DNA from: Telluribacter sp035998675
GTDB lineage: Bacteria; Bacteroidota; Bacteroidia; Cytophagales; Spirosomataceae
Direction: 5' to 3'
DNA length: 64,000 nt
Assembly: GCF_035998675.1 (NCBI RefSeq)
Contig: NZ_DASYHI010000024.1
Location: 547,230 to 611,229 of the forward strand
Notes under the pieces: model-generated
The model's database searches: none
What the model saw: the letters and a program-made list of their open reading frames with translations, nothing else
What the model was told of the DNA's origin: nothing
Shown: piece by piece, positions 41,726 through 49,999 of the stretch
Layout of the letters: each line of letters opens with the position of its first letter
Numbering within the stretch: position 1 is the first letter of the stretch
Translations under genes and position numbers: made by a program

Positions 41726-41754
41726 GAAGGGGCTGCCTGTAGAGCAGCCCCTTC
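41726..41754 (-). terminator. Terminator after the outer-membrane barrel gene
   Basis: A perfect 11-base GC-rich stem (41726-41736 with 41744-41754) with a 7-base loop. On the minus strand it lies 22 bases after the stop at 41777 and is followed by TATTTT. Confidence 0.8.
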
Positions 41755-41776
41755 AGGAGGAGAGTTACAGGAATAG

Positions 41777-42466
41777 CTAAAAGGGTATTTTATAACCCAA
41801 CGATACGCTCACGCCCTGATTTCGGGCATTGGCACGTACGACGGGGACATCTACCAGGCGGGTAAAGCCGTGCTGGTAGCGGGCTTCGGCCATTAGTTCA
41901 CCGGCTCCGGCTTTTACACTAAGGCCCGCTCCGGCTACGGCACTAAACTCAAAGCGCTGGTAATTAATGGCATCCAGGTTTACATTGGTACGAATAGGTC
42001 GGAACTCAAGCAAGGCCTGCGGGTGGGTAACCAGCCGGGCACTGGTCGCGTATCCAACGCTGGGACCGGCAATGGCGTACAGCCTGGCTCCCTCACCCCC
42101 GGTAGATAGTTTAAGAAGTACCGGCGTTTCTACGTAATTGACCCGGTACGCCGAGCGCAAGCCCAGTGGAATCGGGATACCGCCCATGTTCATATTGGTA
42201 CCTTCTTTCATCTGAAAACCTTTCTGCTGAAAAGTTACTTCCGGCCGTAGGGCTAGGTAGTCAGAGAATTGGTATTCGGCAAAAACCGCCGCGCTGGCAC
42301 CCGGCGACCACCGGAAGTCGGGAGTAACGGAAGTTATGAGTTCGGGCTGGGTAACGGTACCCGTATAGGCACCACCCCGTACACCTACCGACCACTGGGC
42401 CGATGCGAAACTAACGGAGAGCAAACAAGCAAGGGACGTGAGAAAAAACCAACGGGTCGTTTTCAT
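41777..42466 (-). CDS. Outer-membrane beta-barrel protein (PorT / OMP_b-brl type)
   Basis: A signal peptide (residues 1-24, cleaved after ASA) precedes eight or so beta strands: QWSVGVRGGAYTGTV at the start, FSDYLALRPEVTFQQKGF near 70, and GAGLSVKAGAGELMAEARYQHG near 180. The C-terminal strand ends in phenylalanine (GVSVSLGYKIPF), the usual signal for barrel assembly. The family (PorT-like, outer-membrane protein beta-barrel) is very common in Bacteroidota. It is monocistronic. Confidence 0.85.
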   Translation of the reverse strand: MKTTRWFFLTSLACLLSVSFASAQWSVGVRGGAYTGTVTQPELITSVTPDFRWSPGASAAVFAEYQFSDYLALRPEVTFQQKGFQMKEGTNMNMGGIPIPLGLRSAYRVNYVETPVLLKLSTGGEGARLYAIAGPSVGYATSARLVTHPQALLEFRPIRTNVNLDAINYQRFEFSAVAGAGLSVKAGAGELMAEARYQHGFTRLVDVPVVRANARNQGVSVSLGYKIPF

Positions 42467-42792
42467 AGTAGTAGGTAAAAGGTAAAAAAATAGAAGTTGA
42501 AAACGTACACGTGGGCATAGGCAAATCGTTCGGTGTTGAGTAGGTTTGTTCCGGGTCTATGACAATTGAAAGTAAGAATCCCCTGCACGGCATTATAAAA
42601 ATAGTCTTTGCTGCGGAATCTGACCTTTGGACACGGGCCGCCGGAAAGAGTTTAATGCCTCTCCCGATAAAAATAAAAAATAGGCAACCCGGCTCATCTA
42701 GTACCTGGTTTATAGGCCTTTGAATTGCAAACCTGAAAGTAATGTAAAGGAGCTGTTGTCCTTTTCTTATTATTGTAGAAGAATACCCCACT
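42467..42792. other. Divergent intergenic region without a supported gene
   Basis: The 326 bases between the barrel gene and the acyltransferase gene must hold both promoters. I see no convincing TTTG/TAnnTTTG pair, hairpin with T tract or repeat. Minus-strand frames here have no protein-like character. Confidence 0.5.
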
Positions 42793-43620
42793 ATGCCTTC
42801 AGAAAAATCGACATACAGTGCCTTACCGCGTTGGTTAGCCAGGTTAGACTTCCTGGGTATCTTTGAAAAAGATCCCTTTGGTAACTGGATGATCGTGAAG
42901 CGCTTCCTGATTATGCTGATTGGGTGGTTTACCTACTACCGCTTCACGGCGGTGAACAAAATCCGGATCAGGGGTACCGAACACCTGCACAACCTCCCCG
43001 ACCACGGGGTACTCTTCCTCTCCAACCACCAAACCTATTTTGCCGATGTAATCGCTTTTTATCACATTTTTTGCGCGGTTAAATGGGGCTATAAGGATAC
43101 CATTTCGCCGCCATTTTACCTGTTTTCGCCGCGGGCACGCAGCTACTACGTGGCCGCTTCCGAAACAATGAAAGAAGGCGGAATTCTGCCCCGGCTGTTC
43201 AGTATGGGCGGTGCCATTACCGTAGACCGCTCGTGGCGGGCCAAGGGCGAAAATGTGCAGCGGGGCCTGGACAATTCAGCTCAGGACAAAATCGGGATGG
43301 GCCTGGGGCACGGCTGGGTAGTGAGTTTTCCGCAGGGTACCACCAAGCCCTATGCACCCATACGGAAGGGGACGGCCTACCTTATCAAGGAGCACCAGCC
43401 CGTAGTGGTACCCGTTGTGATTAATGGCTTTCGCCGCGCTTTTGATAAAAAAGGGTTACGCTTTAAAAAACGGAATACGACCATTACGGTCGAGTTTAAG
43501 CCCCCCATGTACTTCTCGCCCGACGAGGACGTAGACAGTATGATAGCCCGCGTTACGGCGGCTATTGAGCAGGAAGTACCTAAGGAAAAACTGACCTGGC
43601 TACGGGAAGGAGAAGAGTAG
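42793..43620 (+). CDS. 1-acylglycerol-3-phosphate acyltransferase-like protein (PlsC family)
   Basis: The protein resembles membrane acyltransferases of phospholipid synthesis. The catalytic block is FLSNHQTYFADV near residue 80: here the histidine and aspartate are five residues apart, whereas the family rule is H-x4-D. The substrate-binding block that usually reads FPEGTR is FPQGTTKP near 182. The segment IRIRGTEHLHNLPDHGVLFLSN is typical of the start of the fold. One hydrophobic segment lies near residue 45. These changes suggest a divergent Bacteroidota subgroup that may use another acceptor. Confidence 0.8.
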   Translation: MPSEKSTYSALPRWLARLDFLGIFEKDPFGNWMIVKRFLIMLIGWFTYYRFTAVNKIRIRGTEHLHNLPDHGVLFLSNHQTYFADVIAFYHIFCAVKWGYKDTISPPFYLFSPRARSYYVAASETMKEGGILPRLFSMGGAITVDRSWRAKGENVQRGLDNSAQDKIGMGLGHGWVVSFPQGTTKPYAPIRKGTAYLIKEHQPVVVPVVINGFRRAFDKKGLRFKKRNTTITVEFKPPMYFSPDEDVDSMIARVTAAIEQEVPKEKLTWLREGEE

Positions 43621-43669
43621 CCCGAAGCCCGCCGAAATACGCCCGCTGGTGGGTAACTTCTGGGTGCCT

Positions 43670-43759
43670 TCTGCTTTTAGTAGCGAGTACACCAGTTTTT
43701 ATCCCTATGAATCGTCTCCATATTCTGCTTCTTCTGGCCCTGTCTGCTTTTAGTAGCGA
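43670..43759 (+). repeat. 17-base direct repeat flanking the PIG-L gene start
   Basis: TCTGCTTTTAGTAGCGA occurs at 43670-43686, before the start codon, and again at 43743-43759, inside the signal-peptide coding sequence. The copies are 73 bases apart and identical. Confidence 0.8.
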
Positions 43760-44600
43760 AGCCCTGGCCCAGTCAACCACCCAAAAGCCACTGCGTATTA
43801 TTGCCTTTGGCGCCCACCCCGACGACTGCGAACTAAAAGCCGCGGGGGTAGCGGCCCTGTGGGCTAAGCAAGGTCATAAAGTAAAGTTTGTAAGCATGAC
43901 CAACGGCGACATTGGCCACTTTGCGGAAGCGGGTGCGCCGCTGGCGCTTCGGCGGACCGCCGAAGTACAGGCCTGCGCTCGCGAACTAGGTATTGAAACC
44001 GAAGTACTTGATATTCACGACGGCGAACTGATGCCCACGCTTGAGAACCGCAAAACCGTGGCGCGCCTGATTCGGGAGTGGCAGGCAGATATCGTACTTT
44101 TTCACCGTCCTTACGACTACCACGCCGACCACCGCTATACCGGCGTGCTGGTGCAGGATGCGGCCGTTATTGTAGCCGCGGCTTTCTTTACCCCTGATAC
44201 GCCTCCTACCGCCAAGAACCCCGTATTCATGTACTACTCCGATGGTTTCCAGAAGCCTTATCCGTTTGAACCTACCATCGTGGTAGGGATTGATGAGGTA
44301 GCCGACCAGAAGCGCAACTGTCTGCTGGCTATACCTTCTCAGTTTGCCGATAAAGACTCCTGGCAGGGACGTACCCTGCCCAACGTACCGGCGGGCGATA
44401 AGGAGCGGCAGGAGTATATTATAAGTACCCTGATGAAGCGCAATGCCGACGTAGCCGACCGCTACCGGAGCCGCCTTACGGAGCTCTACGGTGCCGAGCG
44501 GGCCAAAAAAATCAAGTACGCCGAAGCCTTTGAATTGTGTCAGTATGGAAGTCAGCCCAGTCTGGAGGAACTAAAAAAGCTGTTTCCGGCTTCTCGTTAA
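43707..44600 (+). CDS. Secreted PIG-L family deacetylase
   Basis: PIG-L/LmbE enzymes are zinc hydrolases that remove acetyl groups from amino sugars. The first zinc motif AHPDDCE is near residue 38 and the second, YHADHRYTG, near 145. A signal peptide (residues 1-22, cleaved after LAQ) sends it out of the cytoplasm. The 297 residues cover the full fold. The substrate is unknown; exported members in Bacteroidota are thought to act on glycans. The ATG lies within a 17-base repeat pair (see that entry). Confidence 0.9.
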   Translation: MNRLHILLLLALSAFSSEALAQSTTQKPLRIIAFGAHPDDCELKAAGVAALWAKQGHKVKFVSMTNGDIGHFAEAGAPLALRRTAEVQACARELGIETEVLDIHDGELMPTLENRKTVARLIREWQADIVLFHRPYDYHADHRYTGVLVQDAAVIVAAAFFTPDTPPTAKNPVFMYYSDGFQKPYPFEPTIVVGIDEVADQKRNCLLAIPSQFADKDSWQGRTLPNVPAGDKERQEYIISTLMKRNADVADRYRSRLTELYGAERAKKIKYAEAFELCQYGSQPSLEELKKLFPASR

Positions 44601-44736
44601 AGTATGCAGGTACCTACGGGTCATAAATCAATAGTTGACTAAAATAATACTTCTAAATTGTTTTCTTACAGTCTTTTATAGATTAAGTACATTATTCTTT
44701 TTAATTTAGCTATTAAAACCAAAACACCTATAACCA

Positions 44737-45201
44737 ATGGCCCTTTACAAGCTGCAAATCAATGGTCGGAGCTACCAGGCCGACGTGGAGCCCGATACCC
44801 CCTTGCTGTGGGTCCTTCGTGACAACCTGGGGTTGGTCGGTACCAAGTACGGCTGCGGCATAGCCCAGTGTGGAGCGTGTACAGTCCACGTCAACGGCGA
44901 AGCGACGCGTTCCTGCGTTATGCCTGTTTCCGCAATCGGAACCTCAAAAGTGACCACCATCGAAGGGCTTTCTGCCGAAGGCAATCACCCGGTACAACAG
45001 GCATGGGACGAAGTGGATGTACCGCAGTGCGGGTACTGTCAGGCTGGTCAGATCATGACCGCTGCTGCGTTGCTTAAGCGTAACGCCAAACCAAATAACG
45101 ATGAAATTGACGCGGCCATGTCCGGGAATATCTGCCGCTGTGGAACCTACCACCGCATTCGCGAAGCCGTGAAAGTAGCCTCCACCAAAACTGCTAAATA
45201 G
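44737..45201 (+). CDS. iorA: 2Fe-2S subunit of molybdenum hydroxylase (IorA type)
   Basis: This small subunit carries two [2Fe-2S] clusters. The ferredoxin-like cluster is bound by CGIAQCGACTVH (near 47) plus a later cysteine (ATRSCVMP near 66). The second, helical cluster is bound by CGYCQAG near 100 and CRCGTYHRI near 138. Similar subunits transfer electrons in isoquinoline 1-oxidoreductase and aldehyde oxidases. The large subunit gene follows two bases downstream. No FAD subunit gene accompanies them, as in IorAB. Confidence 0.93.
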   Translation: MALYKLQINGRSYQADVEPDTPLLWVLRDNLGLVGTKYGCGIAQCGACTVHVNGEATRSCVMPVSAIGTSKVTTIEGLSAEGNHPVQQAWDEVDVPQCGYCQAGQIMTAAALLKRNAKPNNDEIDAAMSGNICRCGTYHRIREAVKVASTKTAK

Positions 45202-45203
45202 CC

Positions 45204-47351
45204 ATGTCTATACTACCCAATACGAACCGACGTGATTTTATGAAGCTGGCCGCCTCGGCTGGTGGTGGCCTGTTGCTGGGCTTCAACTGGCTGGGTGCCG
45301 GTACTGCGAATGCTGCTGTGGTAGATGAAGCCGCTGTAGCCGCCGGAAGCCTGGAATTCAACAGTTTTTTGTCCATCGCTCCCGACGGTACCATAACTAT
45401 CTTTTCTCCTAATCCCGAAGTAGGTCAGGGTATCAAAACCGCCTTTCCGCTCATCGTAGCCGAGGAACTTGACGTAGACTGGACCAGGGTGAAGGTCGTG
45501 CAGGCGCCCCTGGACACCAAGAAATTTGAGCGGCAGGTGGCCGGAGGCAGCGGCTCTATTCCGCACTCGTGGGACCGCCTGCGTACGGCCGGTGCTACCG
45601 CCCGCCTGATGCTCGTGGAAGCCGCCGCCAACCGCTGGAAGGTACCGGCTAGTGAGCTTACTACCGACAAAGGTGTAGTGACTCACAAAGGTTCGGGCCG
45701 CAAGCTCAGCTACGGCGACCTGGCGCAGGATGCTTCGCGGCTCACGGCTCCCAAAGATGTAAAGCTGAAAGACGCCAAAGATTATAAGCTAATTGGGCAG
45801 TCCATTAAAAATGTGGATAACAAGCCTATCCTGACCGGAGAGCCGCTGTTCGGCCTTGACTTCTACCGTGAAGGAATGCTGTTTGCTATGGTACAGCGCC
45901 CCGAGGCTTTTGGATTGAAAATAAAGTCCGTGGATGCGGCGGCGGCCAAGGCCATGCCGGGTATCGTGGACGTAGTACAGTTTAAGAACAACGTGGCCGT
46001 GGTAGGTAAGTCGACCTGGCAGGTTAAAAAAGCCCGGGAGGCCCTGAAAGTAGAATACGAGAAAGACGGAGATCTGGAAAGTAGCTCTGACCATAACCGC
46101 ATTTTCTCTGAATTAATGGACAGCCCCAATGCCACCGTTCGCCGGAAGGATGGCGACGTGGAGGCTGCCTTCAAAAAAGCCGCTAAGGTAGTAAAGAGCG
46201 AATACCAGTGCCCGTTCCTGCCGCACAGCCCGCTGGAACCGATGAACTTCTTCGCGCACGTCCGTCCGGATGGTGCGGAGCTGGTAGGCCCCACCCAGAC
46301 ACCCGAGCGCGCCCGTAACGAAGCCGCCAAGTTTTTGGGAATGCCGCCCGAAAAGGTGACCGTAGAAATGACCCGTATGGGGGGAGGCTTCGGCCGCCGC
46401 CTGGCCGCTGACTATGTCATGGATGCCGTAGAGGTATCAAGCCTGGTAAAAGCGCCGGTAAAAGTTATCTGGACCCGCGAGGACGACATGACCGGCGGTA
46501 ACTACCGTCCGGCGGTGCGGTACCGCTTTGAAGCGGCGCTGGATGCGCAGGGGAACATGATCGGTTATAAGTTGCGCGGCGTAGGTATCAATGCCGGTAA
46601 CCCGACCCGCGAAGACAACTTCCCGGCCGCCGCCGTGGATAACCTGCTCATTGATTCTTTTGATCACAAATCACCCATCACTACGGGTCCCTGGCGCGCG
46701 CCCATTACCAACTTCCTGGCCTTCGCGGAGCAGTCGTTCCTGGATGAAGTAGCCCAGGCCGCTGGTAAAGATCCCGTTCAGTTCCGGATCGACCTGCTGG
46801 AAAAAGCCAAGAAGTCACCCGCCGGAGAGGTGAAGTACGACATTGACCGGATGATAGCCGTTACCAAACTTGCCGCTGAAAAAGCCGACTGGGGTAAGAA
46901 AAAGGGCGTTTCGCAGGGCTTTAGCCTGTACTTCTCGCACCGTTCTTACGTGGCGCAAATCGGCGAAGTAGTTATGCAGAAGGGCAAGCCGGTAGTCAAG
47001 AAGATCTATGCCGCCGCTGACTGTGGAGTAGTTATCAACCAAAGCGGTGCCCGCCAGCAGATTATGGGCGGTATTGTGGATGGTATGGGCCACGCCATGT
47101 ACGGCAACATGACCTTCAAAAACGGTGCGCCCGAGCAGGAAAACTTCAACACCTATAAGCTGATTCGCCTGAATGAGATACCCGAGATAGAGGTCTTCTT
47201 TGTAGACAATGGCATTGCCCCGACCGGTCTGGGCGAGCCTGCCCTGCCACCCACTGGTGCTGCCGTAGCCAATGCGCTGTTCAAAGCTACCAACAAGCGG
47301 CTGCGCAATCAGCCGTTTGTGGAGGAGGACGCCTATAAGAGCATTCTGTAA
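45204..47351 (+). CDS. iorB: Molybdopterin-binding large subunit of molybdenum hydroxylase (IorB type)
   Basis: The 715 residues form the molybdenum-cofactor subunit. A Tat signal is seen (TNRRDFMKLAASAGGGLLLG, the twin arginine at 9-10), so the folded complex is exported to the periplasm with its small subunit. Cofactor-binding motifs include GGGFGRRLAADYVMDA near 390 and GPWRAP near 495. The catalytic glutamate is in GLGEPALPPTGAAVANA near 675. IorB-type enzymes hydroxylate N-heterocycles or oxidise aldehydes; the substrate here is unknown. Electrons probably pass to a cytochrome c encoded elsewhere. Confidence 0.93.
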   Translation: MSILPNTNRRDFMKLAASAGGGLLLGFNWLGAGTANAAVVDEAAVAAGSLEFNSFLSIAPDGTITIFSPNPEVGQGIKTAFPLIVAEELDVDWTRVKVVQAPLDTKKFERQVAGGSGSIPHSWDRLRTAGATARLMLVEAAANRWKVPASELTTDKGVVTHKGSGRKLSYGDLAQDASRLTAPKDVKLKDAKDYKLIGQSIKNVDNKPILTGEPLFGLDFYREGMLFAMVQRPEAFGLKIKSVDAAAAKAMPGIVDVVQFKNNVAVVGKSTWQVKKAREALKVEYEKDGDLESSSDHNRIFSELMDSPNATVRRKDGDVEAAFKKAAKVVKSEYQCPFLPHSPLEPMNFFAHVRPDGAELVGPTQTPERARNEAAKFLGMPPEKVTVEMTRMGGGFGRRLAADYVMDAVEVSSLVKAPVKVIWTREDDMTGGNYRPAVRYRFEAALDAQGNMIGYKLRGVGINAGNPTREDNFPAAAVDNLLIDSFDHKSPITTGPWRAPITNFLAFAEQSFLDEVAQAAGKDPVQFRIDLLEKAKKSPAGEVKYDIDRMIAVTKLAAEKADWGKKKGVSQGFSLYFSHRSYVAQIGEVVMQKGKPVVKKIYAAADCGVVINQSGARQQIMGGIVDGMGHAMYGNMTFKNGAPEQENFNTYKLIRLNEIPEIEVFFVDNGIAPTGLGEPALPPTGAAVANALFKATNKRLRNQPFVEEDAYKSIL

Positions 47352-47364
47352 ATAGTATTATCAA

Positions 47365-47411
47365 AAAGCATAAGCACCCGGCATCAATCTGATGTCGGGT
47401 GCTTATGCTTT
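47365..47411. terminator. Bidirectional terminator after iorB
   Basis: Two 21-base arms (47365-47385 and 47391-47411), with a single G-T wobble, enclose a 5-base loop. It lies between iorB and the opposing MgtC-like gene. Confidence 0.9.
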
Positions 47412-47429
47412 AAAGCCTTTGTACTTTCA

Positions 47430-48116
47430 CTAAGCATTTTTATTCCAGAATATATCCTTTATTTTTTTCTCTTCCTGTAGGGTATTAAGGACATGGAGTA
47501 TGTTGTTGCCCTTTCTGCCACGGACTTTAAGGTACACCGCCGAGTCTTCATTTTCCTTCTCCACCGACAGGTTTAGTATCTCTATCTTCTCATTTTCCAT
47601 AATGCGTTTGGCTATTGCCAGGGAGTCCGAATGGGTAGAGGTAAGGATCTTGATAGTTTGATCCTGGTATTTCTTCAAAAACTTTTCCTGAATGTACTGC
47701 ATAACCCAGAGGATGAATACAGCAATGACCGTGGTAAGAACAGCCGCAAAGTACATGCCTGAGCCGGTAGCCAGGCCCACTGCCGCTACGGCCCACAATC
47801 CGGAGGCGGTAGTAAGCCCCCGTACTTCCTGATTGCGAAGAAACATAATAGTACCTGCTCCCAGAAAACCAATACCGCTGATAACGCCCGATGCAATGCG
47901 CGAAGGGTCCAGTTCCACATTATCATGGCCCAGTCCGTCGCTGAACCCAAACGTGGATACCAGCATAGCCAGGGTAGCGCCTACGCATACCATCATGTGG
48001 GTACGTAGTCCGGCGGCCCAGTCTTTTCGCTCCCTTTCCAGTCCTACAATACCACCCAGTAAAGCGGCTAACAGGAGACGAGCAGCAATCTCTTCCCAGG
48101 AAATTGAGGGTACCAT
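47430..48116 (-). CDS. MgtC/SapB family membrane protein
   Basis: Four or five transmembrane helices fill the first ~150 residues. LLLAALLGGIVGLERERKDWAAGLRTHMMVCVGATLAML is the family core, with the conserved aspartate and arginine, and SGVISGIGFLGAGTIM follows near 90. The C-terminal ~75 residues form a soluble ACT-like domain (IEILNLSVEKENEDSAVYLKVRG). MgtC proteins are linked to magnesium limitation and inhibition of F-type ATP synthase in Salmonella; in free-living bacteria the role is unclear. No magnesium riboswitch or mgtA gene is seen here. Confidence 0.9.
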   Translation of the reverse strand: MVPSISWEEIAARLLLAALLGGIVGLERERKDWAAGLRTHMMVCVGATLAMLVSTFGFSDGLGHDNVELDPSRIASGVISGIGFLGAGTIMFLRNQEVRGLTTASGLWAVAAVGLATGSGMYFAAVLTTVIAVFILWVMQYIQEKFLKKYQDQTIKILTSTHSDSLAIAKRIMENEKIEILNLSVEKENEDSAVYLKVRGRKGNNILHVLNTLQEEKKIKDIFWNKNA

Positions 48117-48213
48117 TTTCTTCTGGATTGATGGATGAGTACTTGTGCCAATGAATGCACCAAAACTATACCAGAGGGTACTGATACTGGTTAGGGGCGG
48201 CTACGGCTTGTTC

Positions 48214-48795
48214 TCAGGCCATCAGAATGCCTTGGATTCGTTCCTGTAGTACCGGTACTACCTCCTGCTCAAACCAAAGGTTGCGGCGAAGCCAGAAGTC
48301 GTTGCGGGGGGATGGGTGAGGTAAGGGAATGTACTCCGGCAAATAGTCGGCGTAGCCCTGTACCGTGTCGGTAAGAGTAGGCCTGGTATGCTCCCGGAGG
48401 TAGTAGCGCTGAGCGTACAGGCCGATAAGCAGGGTGAGCTGTACCTGCTCCATCTTTTGCCACAGCGGGGCGTGCCAGCGGGGGGCACACTCCGGGCGCG
48501 GTGGCAGATCACCAGACTTCCCTTTCCCAGGATAGCAAAAACCCATGGGTACTATGGCAAATTTCTTTTCGTCGTAAAAAGTATCCGCGTCTACCCCCAG
48601 CCACCCGCGCAACCGCTTTCCGCTGGCATCATTCCAGGGAATCCCGCTGCGATGTACTTTGGTCCCGGGCGCTTGTCCTATGACAACAATCTGTGCCTGT
48701 GGATGGGCTGCCACTATGGGTCGGGGCCCCAGCTGCAGGCTGGTCTGGCAGAGCGTACAGCTCCTTATTTCCTGTAGGAGTTCTTTTATTTGAAT
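48214..48795 (-). CDS. Uracil-DNA glycosylase family protein, apparent ATT start
   Basis: The protein removes uracil from DNA in base-excision repair. IVVIGQAPGTKVHRSGIPWNDASG near residue 32 is the family A motif, followed by MGFCYPGKGKSGDLPPRPECA near 85 and LPHPSPRNDFWLRRN near 160, which supplies the catalytic-loop histidine. The first GTG (48714) would delete the conserved segment LLQEIRSCTLC...LGPRPIV, which reads in the same frame upstream. Between that segment and an in-frame stop there is no ATG, GTG or TTG; an ATT at 48795 is the best-placed start and gives the usual ~193 residues. So either ATT is used, or the start codon has mutated. Confidence 0.75.
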   Translation of the reverse strand: MQIKELLQEIRSCTLCQTSLQLGPRPIVAAHPQAQIVVIGQAPGTKVHRSGIPWNDASGKRLRGWLGVDADTFYDEKKFAIVPMGFCYPGKGKSGDLPPRPECAPRWHAPLWQKMEQVQLTLLIGLYAQRYYLREHTRPTLTDTVQGYADYLPEYIPLPHPSPRNDFWLRRNLWFEQEVVPVLQERIQGILMA

Positions 48796-48952
48796 GGTAA
48801 ACGCAGCATATAACTTTTTTATTCACTCCCAAAATTGCTAACCTTGTTGTACTGTAAAATGTATACTTAATAATGTAGAGTGAAAGCATAAAGCTTACTG
48901 CTTATAGCCTACCGCCTTTAAAACCTACTACCTAACGCCTAACTACCTACCT

Positions 48953-49933
48953 ATGCAGGCAATACTACTGAAAGAACCCGGCGGTGCCGACCAGCTCTAC
49001 CTGGGAGAGTGGGCTACGCCCCATCCGGAGGCCCGGGAGGTACTTATTCGGGTACATGCTACCGCCCTTAACCGCGCCGACCTCCTGCAGCGTGAAGGTA
49101 AGTACCCTCCACCGGCGGGAGCCAGTCCTCTGCTGGGCCTGGAAGTGGCTGGTGTGGTAGAGGCGGTGGGAGAAAGCGTTGCCCGCTGGCAGGTGGGTGA
49201 CCGGGTGTTTGGGTTGCTGCCGGGCGGCGGCTACGCGCAGTACGCTGTCATGCACGAAGACATGGCCATGCCTATACCAGGCATCTGGAACTTCGTGGAT
49301 GCGGCCGCGGTACCTGAGGTATTTCTAACGGCCTTCCAGGCTCTCAACTGGATTGCTTACGTACAGCCGGGCGAAACGGTGTTGCTACACGCCGGAGCCA
49401 GTGGCGTAGGAACGGCGGCGATCCAACTGGCACATGCCATGGGAGCCGATATAATCGTAACCGGCTCAGCAAGTAAACACGATCTGTGCCGACAACTGGG
49501 GGCAACGCATGCTATCGATTACCGCAAAGGCCCTTTTCTGGATGAGCTTTTGTCACTTACCAATGGAAATGGGGTAGATGTCATTGTTGATCCGGTGGGG
49601 GGCGACTACTTCACCCAAAACTTAAAAGCCCTGAAGCTTGATGGGCGTTTGATCATGCTGGCCGTGATGGGAGGGGCCAAAGTGCCGGAAGTCAACTTGG
49701 GACCTATCCTATTCAAACGGTTGCAGATAGTAGGCTCAACGCTACGCTCCAGGTCACGGGAGTACCAGATACGGCTCACAGAAGACTTTGTTGATTTTGC
49801 TTACGACAGGTTTCAGAGTGGCATGTTAAAGCCGGTTATTGATACGGTTTTTGACTGGCAGGATGTAGCCGAGGCGCATCGCTACATGGAGGACAACCGG
49901 AACACGGGTAAGATCGTACTAAGGATAGGGTAG
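48953..49933 (+). CDS. NAD(P)H quinone oxidoreductase (zinc-independent MDR, PIG3-like)
   Basis: This medium-chain dehydrogenase/reductase has the quinone oxidoreductase pattern. NRADLLQREGKYPPPAGASPLLGLEVAG near 38 is typical of the PIG3/TP53I3 type, and the NADPH-binding site is HAGASGVGTAAIQLA near 145. The zinc ligands of true alcohol dehydrogenases are absent. It reduces quinones or enones. Upstream lies a pyrimidine-rich stretch of repeated CTAC and CTAA words. Confidence 0.92.
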   Translation: MQAILLKEPGGADQLYLGEWATPHPEAREVLIRVHATALNRADLLQREGKYPPPAGASPLLGLEVAGVVEAVGESVARWQVGDRVFGLLPGGGYAQYAVMHEDMAMPIPGIWNFVDAAAVPEVFLTAFQALNWIAYVQPGETVLLHAGASGVGTAAIQLAHAMGADIIVTGSASKHDLCRQLGATHAIDYRKGPFLDELLSLTNGNGVDVIVDPVGGDYFTQNLKALKLDGRLIMLAVMGGAKVPEVNLGPILFKRLQIVGSTLRSRSREYQIRLTEDFVDFAYDRFQSGMLKPVIDTVFDWQDVAEAHRYMEDNRNTGKIVLRIG

Positions 49934-49999
49934 GTGTGAATCCCGCGGCCAACGGATTTCTTTATATATTTACCCTTACTAAAAATCTGATACTAACCT

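Noticed and set aside
47430..48213. Magnesium riboswitch or mgtA near the MgtC-like gene
   Set aside because: The 5' gap shows no large structured leader and no P-type ATPase gene is nearby.
48258..48512. Several overlapping minus-strand frames within the uracil-DNA glycosylase gene
   Set aside because: They are alternate-frame shadows; only the frame with GQAPGTK and HPSPRN motifs matches a family.
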